Part shown: positions 1-13,743 of the stretch, piece by piece
Numbering within the stretch: the first letter of the stretch is position 1
Layout: every line of letters begins with the position of its first letter
Source: Caprimulgus europaeus
Lineage: Eukaryota; Chordata; Aves; Caprimulgiformes; Caprimulgidae
Length of the DNA: 64,000 nucleotides
Direction of reading: 5' to 3'
Assembly (NCBI GenBank): GCA_907165065.1
Contig: OU015530.1
Coordinates: forward strand, 48,841,465 to 48,905,464
Position numbers and translations under genes: made by a program
Notes under the pieces: generated by a model
The model's input: only the letters and a program-made list of their open reading frames with translations
Told to the model about the DNA's origin: nothing
The model's database searches: none

Positions 1-3000
1 CTGCTCCACGGGGAAGCTTTGTCTGTGCATTGTGTAGGGGATCTTGAATTTTGAATTCCCTTGTAATCAGGGTCCTTGGAAGATTAATTCTCTGTCCTTT
101 GTCTTAGCTGAATAATGGATAAACAAATAACATCAGTTTTGCTACCTCCATGTAGTATTTCAGCATATACTTCCATACCACTCTATTTCATCATCTTCAT
201 GTTTTAGAAGGCACTGTTTGTACTAGAAAACATACTCCCTTGGATATGTCCAAGTAGTAACACCGAGCATTCTTACATGACTAACAGTAGGTTTCTTTGA
301 CTGAACTACTGGTTTCTGCTGGCCTCCAGTCAGTGGGAGGGTCTGCTCTCTCGACATTTCATCTACCTCATTACTTTGTACCAAAGCTGTAATACTTGAA
401 TAGTAGAGGCAAAAACAGCGCAGTGAATCACATTAAATTTCTTGTCTTCCACAGAGACATCTGACATATATCAGACTTTTATGCAAATGGAATATTTGAT
501 GTGCAGAATAGCAATAGTCAACTTACATGATAGGTTCACAAGAATTATTTCCACTGGAGAGTAATCATGTATGCTCTCATGATCCTCCTCTAACTCAGCT
601 TCTATTTAACAAATTTGTTGTGTCCAAGTTGTGTCTTTTTATCTGTACTTGCTGCTATTAGCTCTGCTATGACTTCTACCTTTTTATTATGTTGGAAAGC
701 TCCCTTTTTTCAGCCTACTAGTTAGAAGCTATGGGTCAGACACATTTATATACAAAACCGCCACATGTGGGATGGATAATGGCAATGAAATTACCATGAA
801 AATAATTTAGTCTGAAAGAGTGAAATTACATCTATTGTGCTCCCAAGGAGACAATACATGAAGTGCTAAGGGAAGGGTTATAATCAGATACTTTGATTAA
901 GCTTATCAAGAGAAACACAAAAAGCTGCTATTACGAGTACCCATTCCCGCGGTCATTGGCAATTTTCATATTTAAGTTTTCAAACAAACAAACAAAACAA
1001 AATAGCAACCCCCCCAACACCTTCCCTAAATTATGAGAACAAGTAGTACCAGTTTAGGTCAAAGATAATGTTTGTTTCTAATATTTATAGTGAGTTAGGT
1101 ATCAAGATTTTGGCTTAAGCTGAGCATCTAAAATCTCCGTGTCCTTACTGAACTTCTTCAATCTTTAAAGCAGATCTGGAAAGACTGAAAGAAAATGAAG
1201 TTATTAATGTTTTTCTTTTTTTCAAACATGCAAGTCTGTCTCTTTCTAGTCAAATTGGAAATGTGGCTATGTCAAATAGATTTATCTAACTCTTTGGCTA
1301 TCCATTTCTTTTTGTTTTGATGTGAAAGACCTTCTTATTCCCAACCTGCTCCAAAGTGCCACTGAGTTGTTTGAAAAACAAAACCTCTTTTTCCTGAGAA
1401 CTATTTTCTCACAAAAATTATGAAGCTGTGCTGTCTCTTGGGCCTATTAAATCTCTTTCTGGATGAAAGCTCAGGAGTTAAGTTAAGACAGACTTTAGTG
1501 TCCTCTACATTTTTTCAACATGTCCAGAGAACAAGTACAGCTTTATGGTTCCAGTGAATAGTGGCAGAACTCATTTCTGAAGCACAGCAGGCTCTCTTCT
1601 GAACATTGTGGAACATGAGAAACCTTCACTTTGTACAGAAAAATCAAATTTATCTTGGAATTGAAAAGCTGGACCTGAGCAGCCAAGACCAAAGGGAGAG
1701 TTACATGATGAATTCTGTAGTTTTAAGACTTACTGGAGTAGTGCATTACAAATAGATTGCATTTCCCTTCTAAATCCTTCTTTGGTGTCTGGCTACTAAG
1801 CAAACATGTACATAATTCATCTGATAATCTAGCCTCAAAATCCCCCCTAGTTCGGAAAAGTCAAGTCCCCCAGGTAAGCTGCCTTGAAGATAAAATGAGA
1901 AAGTATGAACTTTCTAATAACTTCTAATAACGTATTTTATGTTATTTTTGTATAACTCAGAAAAGGTGAACTTTTCTGCTTTTATGCTGTATAGAATAAC
2001 ACTCACCAGTTTATTACAGGTCTGACTCTAACCTATTCTGTAATTGGATTTTAAAAATTCTTTTATTTCTTCTATGTATAATACCCAGCTGATCTCAGTA
2101 AAGCTGTTTTACAGGTAATTCAAATAAAACGTAGGCCCCCTTGTTCTGCCTTTTAGAAGAACAAACTTATCTGAGCAACAGTGATGTATGATTACATTGA
2201 ACAGGTTGATTGCAAAGAGACTGTTAGTCCATTGCTGTTTGGTTTTTGAGGGCTCTTACTGAGGGGAGCGCACAACCACATTTACATTTTAAAAAATGTT
2301 GGATAAGTACCAGATGACATTTCAGTAACCATGAGCTGCTTCTTCCTTTGCAGGTCCTTCCACTCTACAACTGGAAACATTAGCAATATATAGATAACAT
2401 TCGAACATAAATCACACTAAAACTAAGGCCTGCTTGGCTCAAATGTTGGATGAAATAAAGTAATTTGGCTTAATATAGAAATAATCAAGACTTCGTCTTG
2501 ACATGACCCAAGAAAATAGCTATCTTCTAACAATCAGCTCCACTGGTAGTACATAATTATGCTTTCTCTCTTGTAAAAATGTGTATTTATAGTGTAGCAG
2601 ATAACTGCATGATATATTCTTGGAAGCCAAGATAAAGCCCTTTTCTGCACAAATAATCTGGTTTTGAAATGCATTTCAATGCATTCAAAAATGATGTTAA
2701 TAAGTATGCTGCTGTAACTTCCAGTGTCAATACCATTGAAATTTATCAAGAAGGAGTTTAAAATGCCTACATCTTCATTTTTGTGATTTTCAAAAGGTTC
2801 ATTTTGAACTCAAAGTGTTACTGTTGACTAAAATAACAACCTATCCTTGAGTTTTGATAAGTCTTAAGAAACTGATGAAAATTTTCATCTGAACTCAGAT
2901 GACCTTCTGAAGTCATGCAACTGGTTTGTCTGTCCATTCCCTATAAATAGATAATCTCCTGCAAATGCAGTTCATAGTCTAGATTGGAAACCAAAGTGTC

Positions 3001-3204
3001 CATAGGGTCTGCAGTTGTTGATTTCAGATGCCATGAGATCAAAAGAACTGAAAGGTTTGCTTTTTGAAAGTTTTATTCCTTTTGAGGCTTCGTTAAAAAA
3101 TAAACTGTTACAAAATCTCTTTGCTGGCAGAAAAAAATATGTAACCTATGATTATTTTTTTCATAGTTTTGTAGTGCTGCAACATTCAGGATCTAACTAT
3201 GGTT

Positions 3205-3552
3205 ATATATGTTATTAAGCCCTCATTCATATCAACAATTTAGTATTCAAAATTATAAAATATTTGAAAATAACATGGTTATGGCAATGGTTTTGTTTTT
3301 CTTCCTGACAGTGGAACTATTCTTTGCTTAAAAGCTTTAATTTCTTATGCAGGAGGGAATTTCTCCAGGGAAAATCACAGACACTAGTTAGAGGGAAGGA
3401 AAAATTTGTACTCATAAATTTTAATGTGTAATTTATTTGCTTGTTTCTGTGGATTAGTCTGAAGAAAAATGTGTAGGGCAAAAGCCAGCATGGCTTGATT
3501 AATGGTCCAAAAGTCTTTTCAGGGATTAGGAATCTGGATGAATAGTTTAAAA
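3205..3552 (+). repeat. Diverged local direct duplication, copy A
   Basis: This segment resembles 3783-4048 in the same orientation about 570 bp away. Matching blocks occur in the same order: a block around TTCATATC and ATGGTTATGG (3211-3296), a block around CACTAG.TAGA (3378-3430), and a weaker block around GGAT.AATAG (about 3507-3552). Gaps between blocks differ by tens of bases, so the copies are old. It may be a local duplication or two copies of an ancient unnamed repeat. Confidence 0.45.
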
Positions 3553-3782
3553 GCATCTAGACTTTTAAGAAGCCCCTTCTAAATGTTTTAACTTACAATA
3601 CCTTTCTAAATTGAATAATAATAATTCTTACCATATGGTGAACATAACTGTATTTAAAGGTCTCATTCCAATTTCACTTGCTCTGATTTAACTCTCTATT
3701 CAATACACGGTGGTATTTTCTTCTCATGTGCAGCAGTAGATGAAATACAAATTGGTCACTAGGGATGAGAAATAAAAACATG

Positions 3783-4048
3783 TGCTACTAACCCTTGGTT
3801 CATATCCACAATAAAGTACTAAAAAATATATTTGAAATTACCATGGTTATGGTAATGGCACTTCTGCTATCTACCTCTGTTTATAACAACTAGCTAGGTC
3901 CTTAAGAGGTCACTAGCTAGAAGGAAAATAAGATCTATATCTAAATTCAAATCAAAGATTACATTTTAGTTATAGAATTGTCAGCATTCGTTACTCACAC
4001 CAAGCAGAGGTTAAAGTTTTCACAGGCTTAAGCACAACTGGATAGAGG
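3783..4048 (+). repeat. Diverged local direct duplication, copy B
   Basis: This is the partner of copy A at 3205-3552. The best-conserved block is CATGGTTATGGTAATGG (about 3842-3858), against CATGGTTATGGCAATGG in copy A. The CACTAGCTAGAAGG block (about 3912-3925) corresponds to CACTAGTTAGAGGG in copy A. No coding potential is visible in either copy. Confidence 0.45.
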
Positions 4049-6779
4049 GAAAATATACAGTGAGGCTCTATTGGGAACAAACCCCAGATACTTGGTACAC
4101 CTAACCAGTCATGCCACCACTCACCAGCACACCATATGGTGATATGAGGGCCGCCTGATTACAAAAATAATAAGCATGTACCGTCAAAGACATTGTGAGA
4201 GAATAAGTAATATAAAGAAATATTTACTGACTGACTGTGTCTCATTCCATTCCTGTAATAGTATCAAAATCCAAATGCAGGGGGCTTTTTTTAGGTTAGC
4301 AAAAAAATTAACAAACAAATAAGAAGAAAGAAAAAACAAGCCTGAAATAAACAAAAAATCTAGGCAAGAACTTTTCCTGTTTTAACATAAACTTCAACCC
4401 CACCTTATTTAGATAAGCCTACAGCAAATAGGTTAATGAGGAACTTCAGACACAGTGGCTGGGAAAACAACTCTGAATAAATGTACAAATATAGCATGAG
4501 TTTCCAAACTAGAATGATGCATAGATGTCTGAATTGTTTCTGGCACAAGAGCTCATGAATTCTATTTCCTCATGAAGAAAACCATGAAGTAATTTGGAAT
4601 TCTCCCAACAGAGCTATCAGGTACCATATATGTATTGGAAAAAACTTACATTAATATCTGGATATGCCATGATCCTAATCCTCAGAAACAAAGATAACAA
4701 ACTATATGTGATAAGAAAGTAGATTAAACATAAGAAAACAAACCTCTGAAAAATAAAAGAGAAAGTTGACCACAACAGACTAAGAGGAGTGCTATTTGCA
4801 GCATTTTCAAACTGAGTGAAGATTTCACATGTAGTAAGGGTTGACTCATCACAGGACATCAATTCTGACATCTTGAAGCCCTTTCTCCATGACAGTATCA
4901 CAAAATAGGGAGCTCTATCAACAAAATGAAAACAGACAAAATAAACTTTTTCAAAAACCATTTTCAAAAACTCCAACAAGCCCACAATTCTTCCACGTGA
5001 AACAAAATCAATAAAAATCACATCAATAAAAGTAGTATAGAAATATCCAAGAGGATTTGCATGAATAGTAAGGAAATTGATACAAATATTGAAAGGGGAG
5101 GTAGTAAATCACAAGGCCTACTATAATAATCTATAATATTCTTAAGTTATAAAGGCTAAATAAATTATGAAGCTTAACCTGAGAAAAGTTCAACAACAGA
5201 ATTAATAAGCTACATATGCTACAAAAGCTTCTTAAAGAGAATAAAGACAAAGCTTAGCAAGAGCAGGGTAGATCTTAATCAGTCTACAACTATATTTTCA
5301 GCCATAGAAGATTATATCAAAGATGCACCAAACAACAACAAATACTTAAAATATGTACTACAGATTTTAAGAAAGTATTTGATAGCCTCCTTTTTGGAAC
5401 ACTATACAAGCAAAAAGAAAATAAATACGATGTGATGTTTTTATATCAGGATATAGCTTGCGCAGATGAATTAGACAGAGACAATGACAGACAACATTAG
5501 CATTGATGTCAAAGAGGTTCTCTCAACATGGCATTTTGCACTGAATTTATGTTTTTAAGATGGAGTTGGACAGATAAAGGAAGAACAGTGAGCTGACAGC
5601 AGAACTTTACTTGGGTTTTGCTAATGTTACAGCTCTTAAACAAGGCAATCAGCTAACAGGCAAGCAAAATAGAGAAGTGTAAAAAAAGATGGGTTAATAA
5701 GCAGTCAAAAAACCAATACGGGGCACCAGATATTTCCTAATTTCGGCACTGCATTAGAAGGCAATTAGTATTAAGACAATTTGCTTTCATGTACAGTGGA
5801 GAAATAATCAGATGGAAACTCTATTATAAATTAGGAAATCAGTTGTATCATTTATTAAATAAAATGGAAGCTGGTCACTGCAAATTTAGGAACTCAAGAC
5901 CAAACTAATCTTTTTTTCAAAGACAATTTGCAAATTTACATTTGGACATCTCCATAATTTTAAAAGTAAGTGCACTGGGAAAATAATAAATATTGAACAG
6001 AGATTAATTTATAACAAATTCATAGGTTTATCCTAAAATTCAATCATTCCAGTATGTACTAACGGGTGTACCATAGTGTGACAGAAAAATGTGAAAAAAA
6101 GGCCAATGAAAGTAATTTGTGTTGCAGCAAGATCCAGGGAAACTTAGAGAACATAAATGAGATGAAGAAATGGGAATAGAAAAGCTTTTTTATTTTTTTT
6201 CCCTAGCTCTTGTTTGATTGTGTGGTAGAATACAGATTCAGACAAAAACCAAACCATTGACTATTTCAACACTTGTATCTCTGCACTGTTATTGTTACCT
6301 TTCATGCCTTGGGGAAAATTCATTTTTGAAAGAAGCTTTTACGTCTCACAAGATCCCTCATTACAGTTCTGAAGTTATTGCTGATTTTCATGAATGCAGT
6401 TTCCTTTTATTTTTATAACTGAGAAATATTGACCTTGGGTATTTTGAACCTGCATTTATAAAGCTGATGATGCTGATGGAATGAATCACAGACGCTTGCA
6501 TTCATTTCATTCATATGTCTTTTGAATTGGGTCTTTTTTACACATCATATACTGAATTTAGACCTTGGAAAATTGAATTGCTAGTTGAATTATAGTGCTA
6601 AGTGGCACTTTGGAATGCCTATTGGAAGCTTTTAGTTTTTTCATATGCCACATACTAATTTTTGAAAGTCATTAGGGTTAGATTATCTTTCTGGAGAACT
6701 ATTTTTGGAAATGAAGAACTCATCCTCCCTCCCCACTCCCTGAGTGCAGCCCAGAAGAGGTTTTTTTGCTGGTGAAAAA

Positions 6780-7088
6780 CCAGCAGTCTCCTTTACTCCA
6801 AAGTAATCAACCACCAGTTCCCTCAACCGCTCCTCATAAGACTTGTGCTCTAGAGCCTTCACCAGCTTCATTGCCCTTCTATGGACATTCTCCAGCACCT
6901 TTATTGGTGTCTTTATTGTAGTGAGTGGCCCAAAACTGAACACAGTACTTGAGGTGCCGAGTACAGAGGCACAATCACTTCCCTGCTCCTGCTGGCCACA
7001 CTCTTTCTGATACAAGCCAGGATGCTACTGGCCTTCTTGGCCGCCTGGGCACACTGCTGGCTCATGTTCAGCTGGCACATGAGTGTTG
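6780..7088 (-). mobile_element. CR1 LINE fragment (ORF2 C-terminal region), old
   Basis: Read on the minus strand this matches the 3' third of avian CR1 ORF2. It contains residues like VLENVHRRAMKLVKALEHKSYEERLREL, which correspond to the family pattern [24 protein letters not shown]. Upstream of that come the CR1 blocks for [12 protein letters not shown] and SVASRSREV in diverged form. The typical 3' UTR and ATTCTATG tail are missing, so this piece is truncated at both ends and clearly diverged. It is a dead fossil with no host function implied. Confidence 0.85.
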
Positions 7089-9813
7089 GAGCCTGACAGT
7101 GACACAGAGCTGGTGGATGGGATCAGCAAGGGAATGCAGGTAAGTTCATTGTAGAACTGGCCTTGCCGGTAACCTATCAGGCAGGGTTCTAGGCACAGGT
7201 GAAGCAAGCAGTTCTCTAAAGCCAATGTAGGCCAACAACTTACTTCTTTTGCCTTTCTGCCCTGAAAAGCTACAGTCATTGCTTCATTGACAGGAGACCA
7301 CTGGGTACATGGCAGGATCTGGTAAGCTCTTCTACTTGCACCAGGAGCAGAGTCAATGCGCCCACCTTCTTCTGCTGGCAGGTAACTCTTTGTGGCTGTT
7401 CTTTAGCTTGACCCTAATCTCTAGCTTGGATTTTTTCACACTTCCTTCCTTCTTTTTTTTTTTTTTTTTTTTTTTTTTTCAGCAGGAATGGACAGGTCTG
7501 AGTCCTGGTTTCTCAGTCTTGGAGCAGGAAATGAAAATGAAATGTTGACTACTCAGCTGAGAGGCCCTGAGATAGCACTGTGGACTGAAAGCATGTCCAT
7601 GCATGTAATGCAGACGAGCCCAGACCTGGCTTTGGTTTGTACGGGCCCACCATGCTAAAGGCTGATGGAGTACGCCCTCCTAAAATGATTTCCAGCCTGG
7701 AGGAAGCTTATGTCCAGGCAGGTCAGAGCAGCAACAGAAGAGCTTCAGAAAGTCCAGTTCATCTATAGCAGCATGCTGCTATATGATGAAATAATTGTAT
7801 TGCATTTCTCACAGAGTAAAGTAGATGAGCAGAAGCCTGCTTTTAATTATGTTGGAGTAAGTCCAAGGTGGTACTACAGCTTCTTCTGAAGCCCCTCAAG
7901 CGTTATGCCTGTATAGGACCTGTGCCTAGAGCTGGGACACAATCACTTGAGTGTGCTGACTAGAAAGCTAGAGAGCTAGTTACTGCTTTCTTTGTGGGCT
8001 TTCTCGCTCTATACTACAGCTGCCAGCCCTAAGTGCATCAGTTCTTGTTTTGCTAATAAAGTAGTTTAATGTTTCACTTAGTACTGGAAGAGTCTATGGA
8101 ATATCTATAAATATATATACCGTGCTCCAGGACTAAGTCTCTTCTGAGTGTTATTAGCCTTGAAAAATGTGAAATTGCCAGTGTTTTTAGAACATAAATC
8201 TGTCAGGATGCATCCCTTTTTTTCCAATTTGTTCTATATGGCTTGAATAAGAAAGGAATATTTTTTCATTCTTCCTTTTTGCAATCGGGAAAGATATTAT
8301 ATGTATGTATTTATTTATTTATTTGAATAAGTGAAAATTCATTTTCCAATTCTTGATATTGCTATGTTTATTTTATGATTGAGGTCATCAGAAAGGGCAT
8401 CTTTGAAATGTTTTTCTTTCTTCCTGATACTGTTTTTTTTTTTTTTCTTCCTTTGTGAAGATATTGCTTTTTAGTTGAGTGAATTCTGTTATTTCTATTG
8501 TCTTTTCCATTAGGCTTCTTTAGAGTGAAGTGAGGGAGAAGGAATTGGAAAAAAAGAAAAAATGGCAGTTCAGCCAGCAAAAGAATTTTCAGCAGCATTG
8601 TTGAGCTGCCATGAGTGTATCTCCCATATTTGTTTAGTAATCTGTTTATCATTTCCTGATCAGCCTGTGCAGTTCTCTGAAGATTGTGGTCTTAACCTGT
8701 GGATATGACGTGGGTCAAATATGGTCCTTAGAGATAAACAAGTCAATCTTTTTCCCTCAGCTGCAACCTGTTAATTCTGTTTGTTCATGTATTAATTTAG
8801 ATATTAGAGATTAGAAAAAGGAGAAAGGAGAGAGCTTGCTTTGGAAAAATTACTTTTAAGGACAGATCTAAGTTTTAATTCCAGGAAAAAAAACTTTTTT
8901 TTTTTTTTTTACTTTGGAGCCAGTATTCTAGCTTTATGTGAGGAATTTAAAATAAGAAAGTTTTATATTTCTTTTTTGTTTAAAAGGAATTAACCAGTAC
9001 TAGAATATCACATCCAAACCTTTGTTACATGCTCCAAAACTGAAGGTTCACAGAAGATCAGAAACAAATTTATGTTCATGTTGCTTTGCAACATGAACCT
9101 TGTAGCTTTGGGCTATTTCTAATGTACCTCATATGGAGCTTCCTTTTTAGCAGAAAAACTGCAAAAGTATTTTGTCATACAAATTAACATCCTAGGCTCT
9201 CTGAAAACAAAATTTCTTTTTCTTAAAAAAAAAGCAGCAACTAAATCGAATCCAAAAAAAAAGAAAGTATGTGTACATAACAGATTATTTGCACAATCTT
9301 TTTACACATAGACTTTAGTGACAGGACAAAGGAATCTTGGAGATATTCTGAACCACTTAATTAGTTCAGGAAATTTGTGAGGTCCCACTCAAGAAAAGCA
9401 AACCGTGCTGGTGGGATCTGATGAGTTGATGCTATAGGATCTCATTAGTCAACTCTCTGAAGGAACTTGACCATAACAAGTTTATGATGAAGTTCAGGGT
9501 AGTTCTCACATCCAAGCAAATAAAAAAACATTCAAAGAAAATCAATGTAACAAGTATCTGCTTCCTAAATTGGTGACTAAACAATAACAAAAGAAACCTG
9601 GAAGAAAATATTTTCAGATGTGCCAGCTCTGGAGCATTTGTCGTGATGAATTGGTTAAATGGGCACAAAAAAGCAACCAAGCAAGCTCAAGTCAGTAACA
9701 GGCAGCTGCAGGCCGAAAGCTTGCCTGATTTCTGAAGAGTGGAAAGATGAAAGATAGTAGAAACTTTATTCTTCTTCTGTGTGTTTGTGTTTTCCTCAAA
9801 ATGGGTTATGAAG
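7089..9813. other. Intergenic, no supported gene; poly-T and T-rich tracts
   Basis: No exon or identifiable transposon is visible. It contains a run of 37 T (7453-7489), shorter T runs near 8.43 and 8.90 kb, and a TATT-type tract near 8.31 kb. The poly-T could be the A tail of a minus-strand retroposed sequence lying to its right. I saw no polyadenylation signal next to it and no convincing target-site duplication, so no element is called. Confidence 0.6.
7453..7489. repeat. Poly(T) run, 37 nt
   Basis: This is an uninterrupted run of 37 T preceded by a short CTTC-rich stretch. It is the longest homopolymer in the window. Confidence 0.95.
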
Positions 9814-10913
9814 AGTGGTGGGTTGACACTAACTGGACACCAGGTGCATGCCAAAGCCACTCTGTCACTCCCCTCCTCAAATGGACAGGGAGGAGAAAAT
9901 ATAATGAAAGTCTCATGGGCCATGGTGAAGACAAAGAGAGATCACTCACCAATTACCGTCACAGGCATAACAGACTTGGGGAAATTAGTTTAGTTTATTA
10001 CCAATCAAATCAGAGGAGGATAATGAGAAATAAAACCAAATCTTCAAACACGTTCCCCCCACCCCTCCCTTCTTCCCAAGCTTAACTTCTCTCAATTTCT
10101 CTACCTCCTGCCCCCCAGCTGCACAGGGGAACAGATAATGGGGGTTTCAGTCAGTTCATCACACGTTGTTTCTGCTGTTCCTTCCTCCTCAGATGGAGGA
10201 CTCCTCACACTCTTCCCCTGCTCCAGTGTGGGGAATCTTCCACAAAAGACAATCTACCATTAACTTCTCCAACACGAGTCCTTTCCATAGGCTGCAGTTC
10301 TTCATGAACTGCTCCAGTGTGGGTCCCTTCCATGGGAGACAGTCCTTCAGGAATGGACTGCTCCAGCATGGGTCCCCCACAGGGTCACAAGTCCTGCTCC
10401 AGTGTGGGCTCCTCTCTCCATGGGGCTATAGGTCCTGCCAGGAGCCTACTCCAGCACAAGCTTCCCATGGAGTCACAGCTTCCTTTGGGCATTCAACTGC
10501 TCTGGTGTGGGGTCCTCTATGGGCTGCAGGTGAATATTTGCTCCACTGTCAACCTCCATGGGCTGCAGGGGGACAGCCTGCCTCACGATGGTCTTTATCA
10601 CAAGTTACGGAGAAATCTCTGCTTTAGCACCTGAAGCACCTTCTCCTCCTCCTTCTTCACTGACCTTGGTGCTTACAGAGTTGTTCCTCTCAGAGTTGCA
10701 CAGGGTTTTTTTTTTCCACCCCTTCTTAAATATGTTATCACAGAGACATGCTACCACTGTCACTGATGGGCTTGGCCTCGGCCAGCCATGGGTCCATCTT
10801 GGAGCTGGCTGACATTGGCTCTATATGACATAGGGGAAGATCTGGCAGCTTCTCAGAGGAGCCACTCCTGTAGCCCCTCTGCAACCAAAACCTTGACACA
10901 CAAACCTGATACA
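9814..10913 (-). mobile_element. Solo LTR of an avian endogenous retrovirus, older copy
   Basis: This block of about 1.1 kb aligns along its whole length with the LTR at 13744-14897. Both begin with GTGGTGGGTTGAC and end with ACACAAACC..ATACA, and share an internal body with repeated CTGCTCCAG-type units. An AATAAA lies on the minus strand near the left end (9994-9999), and the promoter-like part lies toward the right, so the element reads on the minus strand. No internal retroviral genes flank it, so it is a solo LTR fossil. CpG sites present in the sister copy are mostly decayed here and no clean target-site duplication is visible, so it is probably the older of the two. The family resembles an avian ERVL/ERVK-type LTR; the exact name needs a repeat library. 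Confidence 0.85.
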
Positions 10914-13743
10914 AGAATGTTAAGAGGAAGAAATATATTCATACATCCTATACTGCGCACAATTCTGTTGGCAGTCTGGACAGTTGTCAGAAGTCAAGAG
11001 CTTTAGGAGATTTTTCTGTCTCATAGGTATCTCAGAACTATAACTTCCTGCATTTACACCAATATGGTAAAAATCTATGCTTTTCTTTCTAAACCTTTTT
11101 CAAACAAAATTTTGGTTATACATCTGAAAACATAGCACCCACTTTTAAGTGCAAGAAAATTCTGTACATGCTCTCTTTGGTAATTCAGAGTAAAATTTAG
11201 ACAGTACTTATTTTGCTTATTTTTCCTGCTTTTTGGCAAGGTACATTATAGTCTATTTAGTTAATGAAGTCTTGGTAACAGAAGATCTTGCTTCATCCAT
11301 TTGCTCTTGAGTGTTGCTGGTGTTTAGGGATTTGAACATTGCTCGATTTGCTATAAAGCATTAATGGATTTGTAAAACAACAAAACAAGACCTGGCTACT
11401 CTGCTTCGCCAGTAATGATTGCCAAGAGTTTTAACAACCTCTTGAAAAGTAATGAAAATCCACTGTAGTGGTCCTTTCCTAATAGCAAAGATCTGAGTTA
11501 TATCATTGCTTGCCTGGTCAGAGATTTTATGAGTCCCAGGGTGCACAGCCCCATATATTGGAAAATGTAGCTCAAGGGGAATGTAGCAGCACAAGATGTC
11601 CACACTCTTCATGCTCCGAAATAGAGGCAAAAATTTAAATTAAAAATAAGTCTTGAGGCTTTTGCATCATTCACTTAAGTTCCCATGTAATCAGAATGTC
11701 CAAAAACTCCTCCCAGGAGTATTCAAACAGCTCCTTCCTTCCTTAAACAGGGCATAAGTAGAAGTACAGTTGTGGTTTGGTGTATGGACAACAGAGTAAT
11801 TTGTATTAATGCCATTGTTGTAGATTGTGATCAGAATTCCTTTTTGCTTCTTTGTGTCTTGCAGATGGGAAGTGTGTTCCCCTAAATGCAACAGAATGAG
11901 AAAATTAACACATTCTCTTATGCAACAGAGAGTGAGGGTCCAGAATGTCAGTGCTGAGGTCTGTGTGTAGATAGTCTAGTTCTCCTGCCATTGCAGACCT
12001 GCTCAAATCTACATTAGCATTGTCATTGGAGAAGATTTTGGGGTGATTAGAAAATCTCTGACTTTTTTTTAACCAGTTTTGGTCAAATAGAGGGCCAGAT
12101 ACACTTAAATTTTTTATTTTTATTTTTTTTATTTTTTTTAGTTTTCCATTGCTGTGAATAGAATTCTGCTTCATTTACTTCATTTATTTATTTTCTCATT
12201 GTTTCTGTGTCTGACATTTGCCCTAATACTCCTATGTAGAAAAAAAATCTGTTGTTATCCAAAATACCTAGAATTCTGCATAAACATTTTCACATTAAAA
12301 ATAGAGGAATAGAGCACACTACTCTTGACAGCACTGTGAATGGCAATTAAGCACAACTAATGCCAGAACCAAAACTGAGATAACAACTGTATAGACTTAT
12401 TATTCTTATGTGTTCGTGCAACTAAAGTCACCACATGAAGCCATTATTTTCCCTAGCTCTGGAAGTGACTGTGTTTTTTCCTTATATTAAAATATTTTTG
12501 TTACAAAAATTGAGTTCTCAGATCCAGGATTTTCTGGATTGTTTTCTTTTCTTCTTCCCCCCTACCCCCATGAAAAAATTCAGAAAAATCTTTGTCACCA
12601 GAACTTACATGTGATTTTGATATTGGTCAGAATACTACCTAGTATTTTTGTAAATTAAGAGTCTAGAATTCATCTCACTTAGTAACCACCATTTAAAAGG
12701 TAGGGATGACATCTAAGCACCCTCTGCCTCAGTAATTGGGCAAAGGCACCTCCTGAAATGAAACAGACATTCCAGATAGATGGGGTGAATTGCTTCTTCC
12801 CAGTGCCTTTTTCTAGAAAGAGCTGGTAAAAGATGCCCAGTAGTTTCCAATACTCTTCTCTTAGGTGCAGCGAATCCCATCTAAGATTAAGAAATTCAGA
12901 GAAATATTGGAGGGGGAAAAACCCAAACTAGATGTTCTGCAATGCAGGGTATTTGTGTGCCTTCCCACAGGTAAAATTACACTTTGGATAATAAATGTGT
13001 CTATAAATATCAGGTAGCTATGGGAATTTTTAAAGATTGTAGGATAAATAAAGATGGGCTGCCAGTGCTAGCAGGATGGTAATCTTTCTCTCAGCCAAAA
13101 GTTGCTATTCAAACATGAAGCATTGTAGATGCCAACACTCAAGAATCAAATAATAGAAACTGTAATGAAGTTATGTGCTTGACACACTGGGTAGATTTCA
13201 ATAGTGAACAAAAACTAGAGCCCACCAGACCCTGGGAATTCCTGAACGTTCAGTAATAAAGTTCATTTTTCCCACATAGCAAAATATTGCAACCTTAAAA
13301 GGCAATTTGATTTTTAGCTCAGTCTCAAATGGCCCTTTTCTCCCCAGCTAGCCCTTTGGTTAGCCTCACACTTTCTGGAATAAGTAAATATATCAGAAAC
13401 TGAAGCTTTAGAGATACATCTAGAGATTCAGGAGCTTTATAGTTAGATGCTTTAATGCTGAACTGCTAAAGCCTGGTCCCTGAACAGAGACCACGGCTGC
13501 ACCTGAGGATAGATACCCACCTCCTGCCACACTGATCATATAGACCCCTTGAGCAAACCAAGAGTAAGCTCTGAGGTTACAAGTGAAACGCAGCCTGCCT
13601 TGCAGTACTTTTTGCATGGCTGCACAGAGCCACCATCCTTTGAAGGGGTATGTATAGGTTTCTTTTCCTTTCCGCCCCCCCCCAATAAACTTTTTTTCCC
13701 TCTCAAAACATAGGTACTTTCCCTACTTTTACACCTTTGTAAT
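10914..13743. other. Spacer between two solo LTRs, no supported gene
   Basis: This 2.8 kb shows no retroviral gag, pol or env character, so the flanking LTRs are not the two ends of one provirus. It is AT-rich, with T/A-rich low-complexity sequence near 12.11-12.14 kb and a short C run near 13.67 kb. Minus-strand frames of up to 89 codons (for example 11361-11630) have no recognisable motif. I see no exon. Confidence 0.6.

Larger units (their letters stand above)
1..6779. other. Intergenic, AT-rich, no supported gene
   Basis: I see no exon, RNA gene or young transposable element here. The longest frame is a 134-codon minus-strand stretch (4617-5021) rich in Phe, Leu and Ile with no recognisable motif, as expected of AT-rich noncoding DNA. 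Two segments near 3.2-3.55 and 3.78-4.05 kb resemble each other and are listed separately. A-rich DNA around 5.3-5.5 kb contains a short frame faintly like reverse transcriptase motif A, which I did not accept. Confidence 0.6.

Noticed and set aside
5366-5460. Short + strand frame TDFKKVFDSLLFGTLYKQ resembling reverse transcriptase motif A
   Set aside because: Only one motif is suggestive; neighbouring motifs (including the YxDD region) are not visible and the frame stops soon after. Probably coincidence in A-rich DNA.
7453-7800. Poly-T as the A tail of a processed retrocopy on the minus strand
   Set aside because: No polyadenylation signal is visible beside the tract, no recognisable coding sequence to its right and no clear target-site duplication.
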